Part shown: piece after piece, positions 42,230-54,434 of the stretch
Layout of the letters: the number at the start of each line of letters is the position of its first letter
Position numbering within the stretch: the stretch's first letter is position 1
From: Psococerastis gibbosa
Taxonomy: Eukaryota; Arthropoda; Insecta; Psocodea; Psocidae
Direction: 5' to 3'
Assembly (NCBI GenBank): GCA_963971405.1
Contig: OZ020490.1
Span: 2,790,001 to 2,854,000, forward strand
DNA length: 64,000 nucleotides
Position numbers and translations under genes: made by a program
Notes under the pieces: model-generated
The model's input: only the letters and a program-made list of their open reading frames with translations
Databases searched by the model: none
What the model was told of the DNA's origin: nothing

Positions 42230-43790
42230 ATCATTTTCATATCTTTGCGTCAGTAGAACGAGGAATTAACTCAATTTACAAAATATTCGGAGATCTCTGT
42301 CTTAAATACTAAAGTATTCTTTCAAAATAATATTGTAGGATCAGTATTATTAGCCTACCGGAGGTGGTGAACAAAACAAAATTTGTGAAGTATGGCTTGT
42401 ACAATGTACAATACCACACCGGAGGGTTGTGACCTTGACCGTTCAGCGTTGAATACATAGAAATATAATAGAACTGGAGCGGCGGGAGCCATAATCTGCA
42501 TTACGAGGCACCCGTTAACCGTAAGCCAACTATCAGAGATAAGTACCAACGCAAAAAATATCGAAGTCTTGCACATTGCAGCATAGCCGCTGCCTAGCTG
42601 CATACCTGGACCCGGTTAAAAACTCTGTAGTTTAGTAGTTAGCTTGTGCAGGCTAATTCCCCGCAAAATTGCGTACTTTTCTTGTGCAGGCTACACTAGC
42701 AGCCATGTTGATAACGGTCTCCAGCCACGGGATCGTTGAATATCCATTTTATAAACAAAGCCCCGCGTCTCGTACCTGTTCCGTATTTGACTTGTATTAT
42801 TTCAAATAATTGCAGTTTTACCTATTTCTGGCGCTTTACTGTCAAATTAAGTGTTGAACTTCTGACTAAAGTGCATTTCATTACAAAAGTTGGAGGTTTT
42901 TCTTCCCTGTGGGGCACGTAAAAATGTTCTAAAAGGTATGTTTTTAATTGCTTCATGCACAAATTTTAGACCTAATGTAATTGTAATTTTTGGTTAAGTC
43001 AATAGTGTAAGCATGTCTACGCGTATACTATACCCTTCTATCGATTTTTACTATACCCCTGCGGTTTAAACATATAAATATAAAGACATTTCCAGGCCAG
43101 TCACGTGACCCCTTCCGGTTTGGCTTTAATACGCGTCGTACCTACCACCGATAGAAACCACGCTCCATCCAGGGGTTGCCAAAATGTAATGAACACATAT
43201 CCGCTGCAAATGTTAAGCGAACTTAAAATAACCTTACTGCGTCCCCCCAATCTGAAAAAATAATGCCACAGCCATTATGCATAATATGTAGGTATGCGAG
43301 TCCATTAGGCTAGCGGGTTCATATTAACAAGAGCTACAGGAAAACTTTAATTCTCGCTGCTTTCATAATTTTGTAAACAGAGAAGCATTCTTATTAAATT
43401 AAGAGAAAGCAATGTTTTTGGCCACCTCTGGTTTCTAACGATACTTGGTATCAAAACAGATTACAGTGGAATATATCAGTGCTATGTTCTACTTATCAAA
43501 ACGTAGAACTTTTCATCTATACCATGATACTATTTTCCACGAGATTTGTTTTGTACGTAGGCTATAATACATGTGCATTATCATATAAGTAAACTCCAGT
43601 GGGGGTCTTAATTCATACATTTAAGCTAGATTATATTATAGTAGAGTAGGCTATAAGTTTTTTTGTTTTTCAACATGTTTTCTTGTATTAATGTAATTTA
43701 ATGTTCTCCAGTGTTCTGTGAATGTGCCTATGTTGTGGTTCTCATTATTGGTATCATGACAATTTACAGATTTACATCAGGGGTTGGTCA
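42230..43790. other. Intergenic stretch; one weak minus-strand ORF
   Basis: The only candidate is a minus-strand frame at 42603-42355 (82 residues) with a hydrophobic stretch TSIFFALVLISDSWLTVNG that could be a signal peptide. There is no homology I recognise and no splice context, so I do not call it a gene. The rest shows no gene or recognised repeat. Confidence 0.4.
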
Positions 43791-43791
43791 A

Positions 43792-44267
43792 AATATGTGT
43801 CGTAATCATGTCATGAACATTAGTTAATTAAATAAATGACTCTACCCAATGCAATTCAATTTATTTTCCTTCAAAACAGTACAATATATACACACAATAT
43901 ATAATTAATGAATATGTGTCGTAATCATGTCATTAACATTAGTTAATTAAATAAATGACTCTACCCAATGCAATTCAATTTATTTTCCTTCAAAACAGTA
44001 CAATATATACACACAATATATAATTAATGAATATGTGTCGTAATCATGTCATTAACATTAGTTAATTAAATAAATGACTCTACCCAATGCAATTCAATTT
44101 ATTTTCCTTCAAAACAGTACAATGTATACACACAATATATAATTAATGAATATGTGTCGTAATCATGTCATTAACATTAGTTAATTAAATAAATGACTCT
44201 ACCCAATGCAATTCAATTTATTTTCCTTCAAAACAGTACAATGTATACACACAATATATAATTAATG
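43792..44267 (+). repeat. Tandem array, four copies of a 119-bp unit
   Basis: Units start at 43792, 43911, 44030 and 44149, each opening AATATGTGTCGTAATCATG and containing CTACCCAATGCAATTC. They differ at only a few positions (for example CATGAAC against CATTAAC, and ATATATAC against ATGTATAC), so the expansion is recent. Confidence 0.95.
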
Positions 44268-44305
44268 AAACTAAATAGATATACGAGTTATTCACTCAAA
44301 TGAAC

Positions 44306-44892
44306 TAGAGGTGGGCCGTTCTTGGTTTTTTTCGAGTTCATGAGACAGAAAGAACAGAAGGTCCTTATTATGCGTTCTTTTAAGAACCGGTTCACTCAAT
44401 CCCAACATTGGCAAATACTTCACTCGTTCATCGTTCCCTATCCACTATCCAGTTCCTACTTCCTATGTAGTACCAGTTCGTGAAAGGGGATTTCTACGGG
44501 TTCCCCGTTCTTTCTTATATTTGAAAATAGAGTATTTGATTCACAACAATTGAACTTTCAAAAGAAAAGGATAGATAACAATTTTTTTACGTATGTATAG
44601 GGTTAAATATATTATACAGTTTAGTAGCCTTGCTTTGATAAAAATAGCCTAACGGATGCAATAAAGAGGATCAAAACCATTTTATTAATTCATAATTTTC
44701 ACTTAAAAATTTTGTTTGTTTTCGAGCCGCACGTTCTTCGCTCCCTATAATATTGATCATCGCTTTGGAAAAGAACCAGTTACATTGCGTTCTTCAAGAA
44801 CCTAATGTTTTTGTAGTCGGGAACCGGTTCAACCAGTTCATGGCTCAAGAACCGTTTTTAAGAACGGTTCAAGTAAAAACGACACACCTCTA
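44306..44892. mobile_element. Non-autonomous hAT element, 587 bp
   Basis: The ends TAGAGGTGGGCCGTTC and its imperfect complement GAACGG...CGACACACCTCTA are flanked by a perfect 8-bp target duplication AAATGAAC (44298-44305 and 44893-44900). The subterminal parts are rich in GTTCTT and AAGAACCGGTTC motifs in both orientations, the layout of hAT transposase-binding sites. It has no transposase ORF. Confidence 0.9.
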
Positions 44893-44900
44893 AAATGAAC

Positions 44901-46265
44901 ATCCCATTTCACACTATACTTTTCAGCAAAGTGCGTTAGAAAATTTTCGTTTTAGAAGCCATGGCGTTTCTCACATGCAGATCTTAAATGCCCTTTTATT
45001 GTACTAGGCCTATATTATGTATTGACCAAAATTTATCCATTAATTCATTAATAAATTACGTAAATAATTTTTTTGGACCCCCCCCCCCCCCTCCGAAATC
45101 AAACCTGGGCACGGCCTTGACACTGTTAACGTCTTAATCAGTTCAATACAGTATGCATAATAGTTTCTTTATTAACTTTCTACAACTTATTGTCACTCAT
45201 TGTGAGTAACATAACTTAGATATATAAAATATATATATATATAAATATACATACATATGAAGACGTCAGGGGAAAACCGGAAAGGTGCACATTTGATAAA
45301 AATTGAGATAATAGTGGCATTCTGTTCAGTTTTCAATGTAGTTTTAAATGACCTAACAAAACCGGAGATAAACAAGTAAGGTTCTGCAGAAATAGCTTGC
45401 GAAAAAGCAGTAAACGGCTTCTTTAAACTTATTTAAAATACGATTTCTGGAAAATACCTAGGAATATACTGTATATTATATATAAATGTTCAGTTTTATG
45501 CCTAACAAATTAAAACAAAAAAACAACCGGTTTCGGCTCGAGCCATCGTGAAGAAAACAGTCACAGCAAAAAATTTAAATCCGAAAATCATTGTCCATAG
45601 CTCTAAGAGACTACTTCGTGCTACCATTTGGAATTGCTTAATTATTGTTTACCAAATGCTATACTGTACGTATCATGACAATGTTTTAGCTTACACACTT
45701 TTGTTTTGACTGTTTTCTTACACTTGACGATGGGGAAACCGGTTGTCTGTTTTAGGGAGATTCATCTACCAATGTTCGATTTTCAGAAAATTTCTTCACA
45801 ACTTTTCATTTCATGGCCCCCAGAGCCTAAAACCACCCTCCGTTCAAAATGTGTGTGTGTGTGTGTGCCCTGTATATTTGTATAAGGCACTATTATCCAT
45901 CCGAGTGATGTCTCACCGCCGCGTATTGGAGGGATACTGAAGAGCCTGAGGACTGGGGTTGGGTGAGAAACCTATTGAATACCCCAATCCAGGCAGGGGC
46001 GGATTAGGGTGAAACCATTAGAACTGACAATTATTAGTGCAGTAGCCACCCATTATTCTGTATGGTTACAAAGAAGGAGTGAAATGAAATCTACAATTCA
46101 ATTGATAAATTTACTTTTATTTGTACTATTACGACGTAATTCAAATATTTTAATTACTTTAGCGAACAGATTATTTTAACTATAACTTTTATACAATATG
46201 TTTGCTATTTAATTTCTTTCAGTCTGTGTTATTCTGTTAAGAATAGGACTCTCTTATTCCTCCTG
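44901..46265. other. Noncoding stretch between hAT element and Helitron ORF
   Basis: It contains a poly-C run at about 45078-45091, an AT microsatellite at 45221-45243, and a GT run at 45850-45867. A segment at 45750-45850 is repeated at 63598-63721. On the minus strand this is where the missing Helitron helicase would lie, but no helicase motif is found. Confidence 0.55.
45750..45850 (+). repeat. Dispersed repeat S, copy 1
   Basis: It shares TTTTAGGGAGA.TCATCTACC, AAAATTTCTTCAC.ACTTTTC and CTAAAACCACCCTCCGTTC with 63598-63721. It is noncoding, and the class is not identified. Confidence 0.75.
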
Positions 46266-46269
46266 TTCT

Positions 46270-49200
46270 TTATTCTTCTTCCTGCAAATTACCGCTATCT
46301 TCGTTTTGCAAAATCATCAACGCTTCAAGTTCTTTCATGACGTTTTCAAAGTTCAAATTTGTCTCGACTAGACTACGGCGTTCTATAATCGTGTCTTTGT
46401 TGTCGTCAAATAATTGCAAAAATTTATTTTGATCAACAACCTCTGACATTTCGTTGCGGAACTGTACGTAAAGTAGAACCATCTCTCGTTTATAATTGGC
46501 AGTTTCATCAATATCGTAGCGTCTGTATCGTATGATACGTCCGGTCAGTCGTCTGCGATATTCTTTTGGTGCTCTCAACGTCCTCGCTTCAGGTATACCT
46601 TCTGAATCTTCGTCGTCATCCAAGGGCACGTCATCTTCCTCGTCAACGAAATCTTTAGCGTTAGCATACCACGAAGCAAACTCAGCCAAATACACCTGTT
46701 CTAAAGATGCAGGTCGTTCTTCATATCGCTGGATTATGTTTTTGGTCCAGACATTAGTGCCGTCTCCATCGATGCCTTCGCGGTCCATTTGTTGACGACG
46801 TTTGCGGCAGCGCTGTCTTTCTGTCGGCCACACTGTCGGGATGTACACAACATCACAACTTGTCTCGCTCATTGGTTGTCGTAAAAGATACCATGCTGCT
46901 TCTTGCGCTGACATCTCAACTGCGTTAAGCAGCTTGATACTTAACGCTTTCAATTGGCCTGTATAGTCCTGCTCGGGATGCTCCTGCATCATCGTGGTAA
47001 GCTCACGACGTAGGTTACCCATTCCACGGGCTGATTTATTTACGTACTCTACGACATACTCTGCACAGCTGTACTCATCCAAGATAAACTGAATGTCGAT
47101 CTTAGAGTTGACTTCGCCAGCAAGGTACGGATTGAACGTGTTTGTCATAAGTTCATCGAAGTTTCGTCTGAACAGCAGAGTTGGTCTGCGTAACGTTGAG
47201 CGCACAATGTCGAGGTATGAAGCATAAGTCAAACTGTTAACTTTAAGAAAATCATCCATGCATTCGTATCGACGTTCACCGAGAGAATTACGCAGCTCCT
47301 TGGCTTTCTGTTGTAGTGTTTTGCGGCGTCTATCAGATTGAGGCATTGGAACCAATACGCGGGTCGCGGACATTGGCCAGTACGGGATCCTGAATCTGCA
47401 AGTTGTCTCGCCTCGCTTTGTGCAGGTCAAAGTATGTTTGTGTATTTGATTGGCGTAGATAGAATCGTTGGGCACATCAACTCGGGCAACGGAACTTAAT
47501 TTTTCCACGAGTTCAACGGTTCTTGGCATATTTTCCGACACGGTCTCATGTGGGTCGTCGTTCAGCCACAACAAAATATGAGCGTGTGGACTTCCACAAT
47601 GCTGAAACTGAATAGAAAGGAAGTAATCTTTAACGGAGTACTGACTGAATGGATTGTACGACTGTTTGGATTTCAACATTTTCATTAGGGAACCAACGAG
47701 CCTGTAGAAGTATATGCAGCACGTAACAGGATCGTCGCTCACTAAGGTACAGCGCTGAGAAGTGTTGAGATCTTTTGCTGTTTTTCCCGGATATTTATTG
47801 CTCAGTTTGAGAAGTATAGTGAGCAGTTTCATCCAGCGTATTTCGTTTGCACTTATAGTGAGAAAGATAGTTGGCTTGCCAAGTTGACGAATCATGGCAA
47901 AGAGGTCTCGTTTGCGAGAAGCCCAGTATTGGACGGAGTTTGGCACTGTCTTCATAAACGCGGGGTGGTGGTTGACATATTCCTTCAGAAATTCTGTGTC
48001 CTCAAGCATACGTCGCGTAACATTCTTCGTGACCGAAACATTGCGGAAAGTGTTGAAAATTCCGTCCACCATACGCAGCCGCAATATTTTCATTGCAACA
48101 TACAAGATTTTTTGAGGCGTGGCTCCGCGTCTGTCACGTCGTCGTATCTCACTGGTCGCCATCATGTTATGTGTCACTGAAACGCCCCTGTTAAATCGAC
48201 GTGGCTCTCCAAAGTATATGGATGGAAACGACAACTCTTCTGCATGACGGTCATAAATGATGTCGAGAGGTTTTGCCTGACGTCCTGGTGCGATATGTAG
48301 ACAATCTTCTTCGTTCCACATCATGGTGTGTTGCTTTGAAGCAAGAACCTCAGATTCAGGTGTATTTTCAGAGGAAATCTTTTCTATACGGTTAGACGGA
48401 TTATCCTGTGTGTCGTAGAGTAATGGCACAGTAGGATTCAGTCTCGACAAATCCACGTCGATTTCGTATAAACGATATAATGAAGACTTTTGCAGTACAT
48501 CTAACCACGCTTTGATTGTACTTTTGGACATGTATCCGCTGATGTATACAGATTTGTGAGCAAGGTTTCTTTGGATGTTAACGTTAATGACGTCGTCCTC
48601 ATTTAATTGGCGCGGCAAACATTTTATCATCTCTTGTACGTCTACTGGTACGTTGATCACTTGCCCTATGATTCCACAAGAAAAGTCATGGCGCAGACGA
48701 CGCACTTGCATGAATGGCAGCCGTGGTGATATTAATCGTTCACTTATGGGATCCAGCGGTGGTAGGCCTGGTGGTCGGTCAGGATATGAGAATCCATTAA
48801 CCTTTGCCAAGGGTGGCATCGATTTTTTGTTCAGTAAACGTTTGCAGGTTTTGCAAACCAGTTCATATTCTTCTCTGCAAAGTTGTCGATTTTCTTTGAT
48901 AAACCAATCCGAGATCACCTCCAATTGTGCCGCAGTGATGGGTTTGAGGTCGTTCTTGAACCACAGTCTGTCGCAAACCGAGCAAGTGTAGCCAAAGTCG
49001 TTGTCCAGAAAAGTTGATGTAAATCTCATGATCGAGGATTTCCATTTAGTGTTCCAAGTAGATTGTGGCTGTTGTACTTCAATTCGATCTGAAGAAGTAC
49101 CTGGTTGTACAGTGGTTTGTGCTGGTTCGTCAAGTAGTTCAATTTGATCTGAAGTTCTGTCGGTATCTGATATCCTCGTAGGTGTCGACTGTGCAATAGT

Positions 49201-49588
49201 TTTAGATTGTGCAATGCGCTGTCTGTACTCACGTTGTCTCTGTGCATGTGATTTTGGAGCAGCGATTGTTGGTAGCTCAGCAATAGTTTTAAATAGTGCC
49301 ATCCGCTGTCTGTACTCACATTGTCTCTGTGAACTTGATTTTGAAGCAGCGATTGTTGGTGGCTCAGCAAATGGCGTTGTAAACGATGATGTGGCAGCAT
49401 CTTGCGTCTCAACGGGTGCATTACTCCTCGACGGTAGTGGCAGATCCGTGAGATCCATAGACTCATCAAGTACTTCAATTTGATCTGAAGAGGCAGCATC
49501 TTGCGTCTCAACGGGTGCATTACTCTTCGAAGGTAGTGGCAGATCCGTGAGATCCATAGGCTCGTCAGGGTAATTGTAGGCGGTTCTG
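46270..49588 (-). CDS. Helitron replication initiator (Rep/HUH) coding region without helicase
   Basis: The long exon (49588-46270, acceptor CTTTGCAG) encodes about 1105 residues. Counting from the first Met at 49557, two CXXC pairs lie near 192-195 and 235-238. The Helitron Rep core spans about 450-845, with the HUH motif FQHCGSPHAHILLWL at 651-665 and the tyrosine motif YVVEYVNK (Y834, Y838). These make the nicking endonuclease. The protein ends at about 1095 with an acidic tail, and no helicase (Walker A) follows in any minus frame. The N-terminus contains internal duplications: MDLTDLPLPS.SNAPVETQD twice and QRQ.EYRQR twice. The 5' exons must lie above 49.6 kb. Confidence 0.9.
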
Positions 49589-49950
49589 CAAAGAAAATGT
49601 TGATCATTAATTATTGTAAAAAATTTAAATTTTTTTTTTAAATTATTAAGATAATGTAGGTACTTCTTAAGACATTGTCAATCTAAATTCAATAACTTGT
49701 AACGAATTTTAAAAACTGGCGTTTAGCTATATAGTTTAAACACGAACACCGTGAAGACCCTTATATAATTATGAACAAGTTTTCATAAAATTAAATGTAA
49801 TCAAATACCATCAATCATCAATATTGAATCGCATTAAGCAGAAATAAGCGACCAACCCTTGAAAATTGAAATATAGAGTATGAATGACCGTAACTTTTTA
49901 GTCAATTGTAACATAACCTATTATTACTTCACTCGCCGAGCGATGCTGTT

Positions 49951-50814
49951 TTTTTGCTTTCCAATTTATGCGTAGTATATATAAGTAAAGCTTTGTGATG
50001 GTCGAAATGTTCGAGTCTGAGATTTCAATGGATTTACACGTTTTGAGGTCCCAGGAACCCAAAAAAGTGGTTTTTACGAAATGGCTGTCTGTCGCTCTGT
50101 CTGAATGTCTGTTACTCGATTTCCGGGCAAACTAATCGGCCGATTTTGATGAAATTTCGCATGTAGGTTCACAAAAATCATACCTCAAGGCCATTTTATT
50201 CTTATTATGGGCTAACTCAATTTGGGGGGTTTTATTCTCAAAAAACTGCAAAAAAACGTCTAAAAAAATTATTTCTCAAAAACGGCTCCATTTCTTTTAA
50301 ATTCACATGTATTGTAGTCGTTATTAGTGTTAACAAAATACGGGGGTCGCTTGCCCCTTGATAGTTTGCCTCTGTTGGTAAAAAAACAACTTAATTTTCA
50401 TGAAAAATAACTAAAAAATAATATTTCTGTGGAACCTTTCCATCAATGATTTCTACCTTCAGGTATATTTTAGGTGTTCAATATAGTAACAAAACTGGAC
50501 AGGTTGCATTCCCCAAAAAATATTAGGTTCTGTGCAAAAAATTATTTTTTGAAGAAATTATGGAAAATTATTTAAATTCACGCTCCAATACATTACGTGC
50601 CATGCGTCATTGTTACTACTGTTACAATGTATTGGTCTGTTCGTTCCAGAATATGCAATAGATTTTTAAGGGGTTTTTAATATATAGAGGTGGACCCCCC
50701 CCCCCTCTGGAATTTAACCATAGGGAAATTATTTACTATGAAATTACACATTATGTCTATCTACTAATTGATAAATTGGAAAGCATGTTCGAGTAAACTC
50801 GGACCGGTTCTTTT
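49951..50814 (+). repeat. Dispersed repeat R1, copy 2
   Basis: This is a full-length second copy of the unit at 41170-42011, in the same orientation and with the same ends. It lies between the Helitron Rep exon and the array of Helitron 5' exons, which it may interrupt. Confidence 0.88.
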
Positions 50815-51146
50815 AAATAATAATCAGCAAGTTGCCAAGTTTTCAGATCATGTAAAAATCATAGACGATCACAAATATTACAGACGTGACCAAAAGAGTT
50901 TGTCACGAACATCTGTTGGAATAGTTTATGCGCTGATTGATGCAAATGATAGTCAATATATGGATGGCTGGAATTAGCTTCCGGTAGTGCAATTTCCTCT
51001 AAATTGAAATCATCTTCATCATCAATAATTTGCTCATCTTCAATGATAAATAATACTTTGTGCGCCACTCATTAATTTCCCTTTCAGTCTGTACTTTTGT
51101 TGTCTCTCGCCTCGAGTTTTTACAGGTGGTTTAGATTTTATTTCGA

Positions 51147-51345
51147 TAATAGAAGAGTAATGGAACTGGAGATGCCAGGAAGAAGACTACCAGGGAGGCC
51201 GAAACTAACACTGGATAGAAAGATCGCCGAAGACATGAAAAGATTGGGGCTCTCAACTGAAGAAGCACAGGACAGGACCATGTGGAAACGACGCTGCCGT
51301 GCCGCCGACCCTCCATGAGGAAAAGGCGCAGTAAAAGTGAAAGTA
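51147..51345 (+). pseudogene. RTE-type LINE 3' end inserted in the Helitron array
   Basis: The plus frame reads PGRRLPGRPKLTLDRKIAED, then MKRLGLSTEEAQDRTMWKRR and CRAADP, and stops at 51318. This GR..GRPK..W..D...L....A.DR..W...R.ADP pattern is the C-terminus of RTE-like LINEs. It is followed by a GTAAAAGTGAAAGTAAG tail. It is a tiny 5'-truncated copy. Confidence 0.75.
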
Positions 51346-51516
51346 AGTAATACTTTGTACTCACCTCATTAATTTCTTTTTCAGTCTATACATTCGTTGT
51401 CTCTCGGCTGGAGTTTTTGCAGGTGGTTTAGTTTTTTGGCTAGGGAAAAAAAGTACAAAAAAATGTTAGAAAATGTGGAAATGATTAATTGCAAAATTTT
51501 TTGAGTTTACTTCTTA

Positions 51517-51895
51517 AGAGTGTACAGCCCGTAGGAAAGTCGCAGCCCGAAATTAAATACTTTTTATTTTTTATTTAATTAACTAAGCGTGTTTTTAAAG
51601 ATTTGGCTCATCAAAGTTGTAGAAGACTGCTTCATGCATCATATTATAAGATATTTTTAATTTTCGACATTGCAGCTTTTTCATAAACATGCAAATATTT
51701 TATAAACAATAACTTTTCAAATATTTGCATGTTTATAAAAAAAAAACTACAATTCGAAAACTAAAAATACCTTATTATATGATGCATGAAGTAGTCTTCT
51801 ACAACTTTGATGAGCCAAATCTTTAATAACACGCTTAGTTAATTAAATAAAAAATAAAAAGTATTACATTTCGGGTGGCCACTTTCCTACGGGCT
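51517..51895. mobile_element. Palindromic element with AGCCCGTAGG ends
   Basis: The arms of about 170 bp are complementary (AGCCCGTAGGAAAGT..., ATTTAATTAACTAAGCG, TTGTAGAAGACT). The same arms bound the larger element at 41018-42222. The related unoccupied unit at 53126 shows the site before insertion (GTTTACTTCTTAAAAATCGA). Here CTTAAG occurs on both sides, which suggests a duplication of 4-6 bp including TTAA. Confidence 0.85.
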
Positions 51896-54434
51896 CTTAA
51901 GAATCTATTTTCATATAAGGCGACCGGTATGAGAAAAATATGAAGGGTGAAACCTAATTACCTCGTTACGTTTTTTGCAATGCAAGAATAATTTACCTTT
52001 ATTGCCGAAATTGTTGTTGTAATAAGCAATGAAAACCCGCATACAATGAGCGTAACGGGACAATGAGTCATCCTTTTTCGTGCATGCAGCCAGCGTTCAT
52101 CGATATATTAGACGTTGTCACGTCAAAAAAAAAGAATTAGTAAAGATCAATAAATAATAAAGTAGACCTATTAGATGACTAAACCATAAAAAAAAAAAAA
52201 ATCAACACACCGCAATTTGTTTAAGTACTCTTAGATTTACATCTGCAGGTTGTCCAGTTTTCAGATCATTTAAAAACCATAGACGAACACAAACATTATA
52301 GACGTGACCAAGAGTTTGTCACGAACACCTGTTGGAATAGTTTATGCGCTGATTGAAGCAAATGGCAGCCAATATATGGATGAATTGAATTATCTTCATC
52401 ATGAAAGATTTGTTCATCTTCAATGACAAATAATACTTTGAGCTCCACTCATTAATTTCTCCCTCAGTCTGTACTTTAGCTGTCTCTCGCCTCAAGTTTT
52501 TGGAGGTGGTTTAGATTTTATTTCGATGATACTTTGCACTCACCTCATTAATTTCTTTTTCAGTTTGTACATTCGCTGTCTCTCGGCTGGAGTTTTTGCA
52601 GGTGGTTTAGATTTTTGGCTAGTGAAAAAAAGTAAAAAAATGTTAGAAAATTTGTAAATGAAGCAGTTTATGATTAAATGAATATGTTATCAGATCATTT
52701 AAAAATCATAGACGATCACAAACATTACAGACGTGACCAAGAGTTTGTCACGAACACCTGTTGGAATAGTTTATGCGCTGATTGAAGCAAATGGCAGCCA
52801 ATATATGGATGAATTGAATTATCTTCATCATGAAAGATTTGTTCATCTTCAATGACAAATAATACTTTGTGCTCCACTCATTAATTTCTCTTTCAGTCTG
52901 TACTTTTGCAGTTTTGCTGTCTCTCGCCTCGAGTTTTGCAGGTGGTTTAGATTTTATTTCGATAATACTTTGTACTCACCTCATTAATTTCTTTTTCAGT
53001 CTGTACATTCGCTGTCTCTCGGCTGGAGTTTTTGCAGGTGGTTTAGATCTTTGGCTTGTGAAGAAAAATAAAAAATAAAAATTAAAATGTTAGAAAATTT
53101 GTAAATGAATAATTTTTGGAGTTTACTTCTTAAAAATCGATTTTCATGTAAGGCGCCCGGTATGAGAAAAATATGAGGGGTGAAATCTGGTGACCTCGTT
53201 ACGATTTTTGAAATGGAAGAATGATTTAACTTTATTGCCGAAATTGTTGTTGTAATAAGCAATGAATATCCGCGTACAATGAGCGCAACGGGACAATGAG
53301 CATCCTTTTTCGTGCATGCAGCCAGCGTTCATCGATATATTAGACGTTGTCACGTCTAAAAAAAAATTAGTAAAGATCAAGAAATAATAAAGTAGACCTA
53401 TTACATGACTAAATTATATTTAAAAAAATATATCGACATACCGTATTTTGTTTAAGTACTCGTAGATTTACATCTGCAGGTTGTCCAGTTTTCAGATCAT
53501 TTAAAAACCATAGACGATCACAAACATTATAGACGTGACGAAAAGAGTTTGTCACGAAAATCTGTTGGAATAGTTCATGCGCTGATTGATGCAAATGATA
53601 GCAAATATATATGGATGGCTTGAATCATCTTCTGGTAGTACAATTTCCTCTAAACAGAAATCATCTTCATCATCAATTTGTTCATCTTCAATGACTAACT
53701 CATTGATTTGAAACATTTCAGCAGAGTCAGAGTTATCGAAATCGTCAAGGCTTCCTCTTTTTTGTTTTGACTTACATTGCTGCATAGACTCATTTCTGGG
53801 ACGTTTGTTTGTTTCCATAATAATTTGACGTGGCAACGTCTAATAAATAGATGAACGCTGGCTGCATGCACGAAAAAGGATGACTCATTGTCCCGTTACA
53901 CTCATTGTGCGCTTGCGCGGCATCTATCTCTCTCCCACTCGATTGGCCTATGCGTCCATGGAGAAGACAGCGGCCGCACTGTGAACTGTTTCGTCAAGTG
54001 TTTATAGGTGAAGTGAAAAGTAAATGTAGTTTTCATTGCTTTTTACATTAAATTGTCGATTTAATTTCACTCCTTCTTTGTATACAGAATAATGACAATT
54101 CAATAAAAATAATGAAAATTGTATTCATAAAAGTATGCAGTCATTTCATCAATGTTTTGTTATGACGTTGTCACATTTACTATCATCCGTAAACCGACTT
54201 TACAGGCAACCATTCTACAGTCTGTACTTTTGATGTCTCTCGGCTCGAGTTTTTGGAGGTGGTTTAGATTTAGTTTCGATAATACTTTGTGCTCACCTCA
54301 TTAATTTCTTCTTCAGCCTGAACTTTCGCTGTCTCTCGGCTGCAGTTTTTGGAGGTGGTTGAAATTTTTTGCTAGTGAAAAAAAGTAAAAAAAATAATAA
54401 TAATTAGAAAATTTGTAAATGAATAATTGCAACA

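Larger units (their letters stand above)
50815..54430 (-). repeat. Degraded tandem array of Helitron 5' exons
   Basis: Read on the minus strand, the region repeats two modules. Module 1 encodes an acidic segment plus HQSAH.LFQQ.FVTNSF.HV.N.CDRL (50840-51060, 52260-52400, 52690-52810, 53440-53836), related to residues 180-205 of the Rep protein. Module 2 encodes P.KT.AERQR.YRLKKK followed by a GTGAG donor (about 51375, 52475, 52575, 52900, 53010, 54225, 54325). Later units carry stops and indels. It represents repeated amplification of the 5' end of a Helitron gene. The most complete copy of the first exon starts with an ATG at 53818. Confidence 0.7.

Noticed and set aside
42355..42603. Minus-strand 82-residue ORF with a hydrophobic stretch, possibly a secreted peptide
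   Set aside because: There is no recognised family, no splice or polyadenylation context, and no second supporting exon.
43792..44267. CRISPR-like repeat array
   Set aside because: The 119-bp units are contiguous without unique spacers and the genome is eukaryotic, so it is an ordinary tandem repeat.
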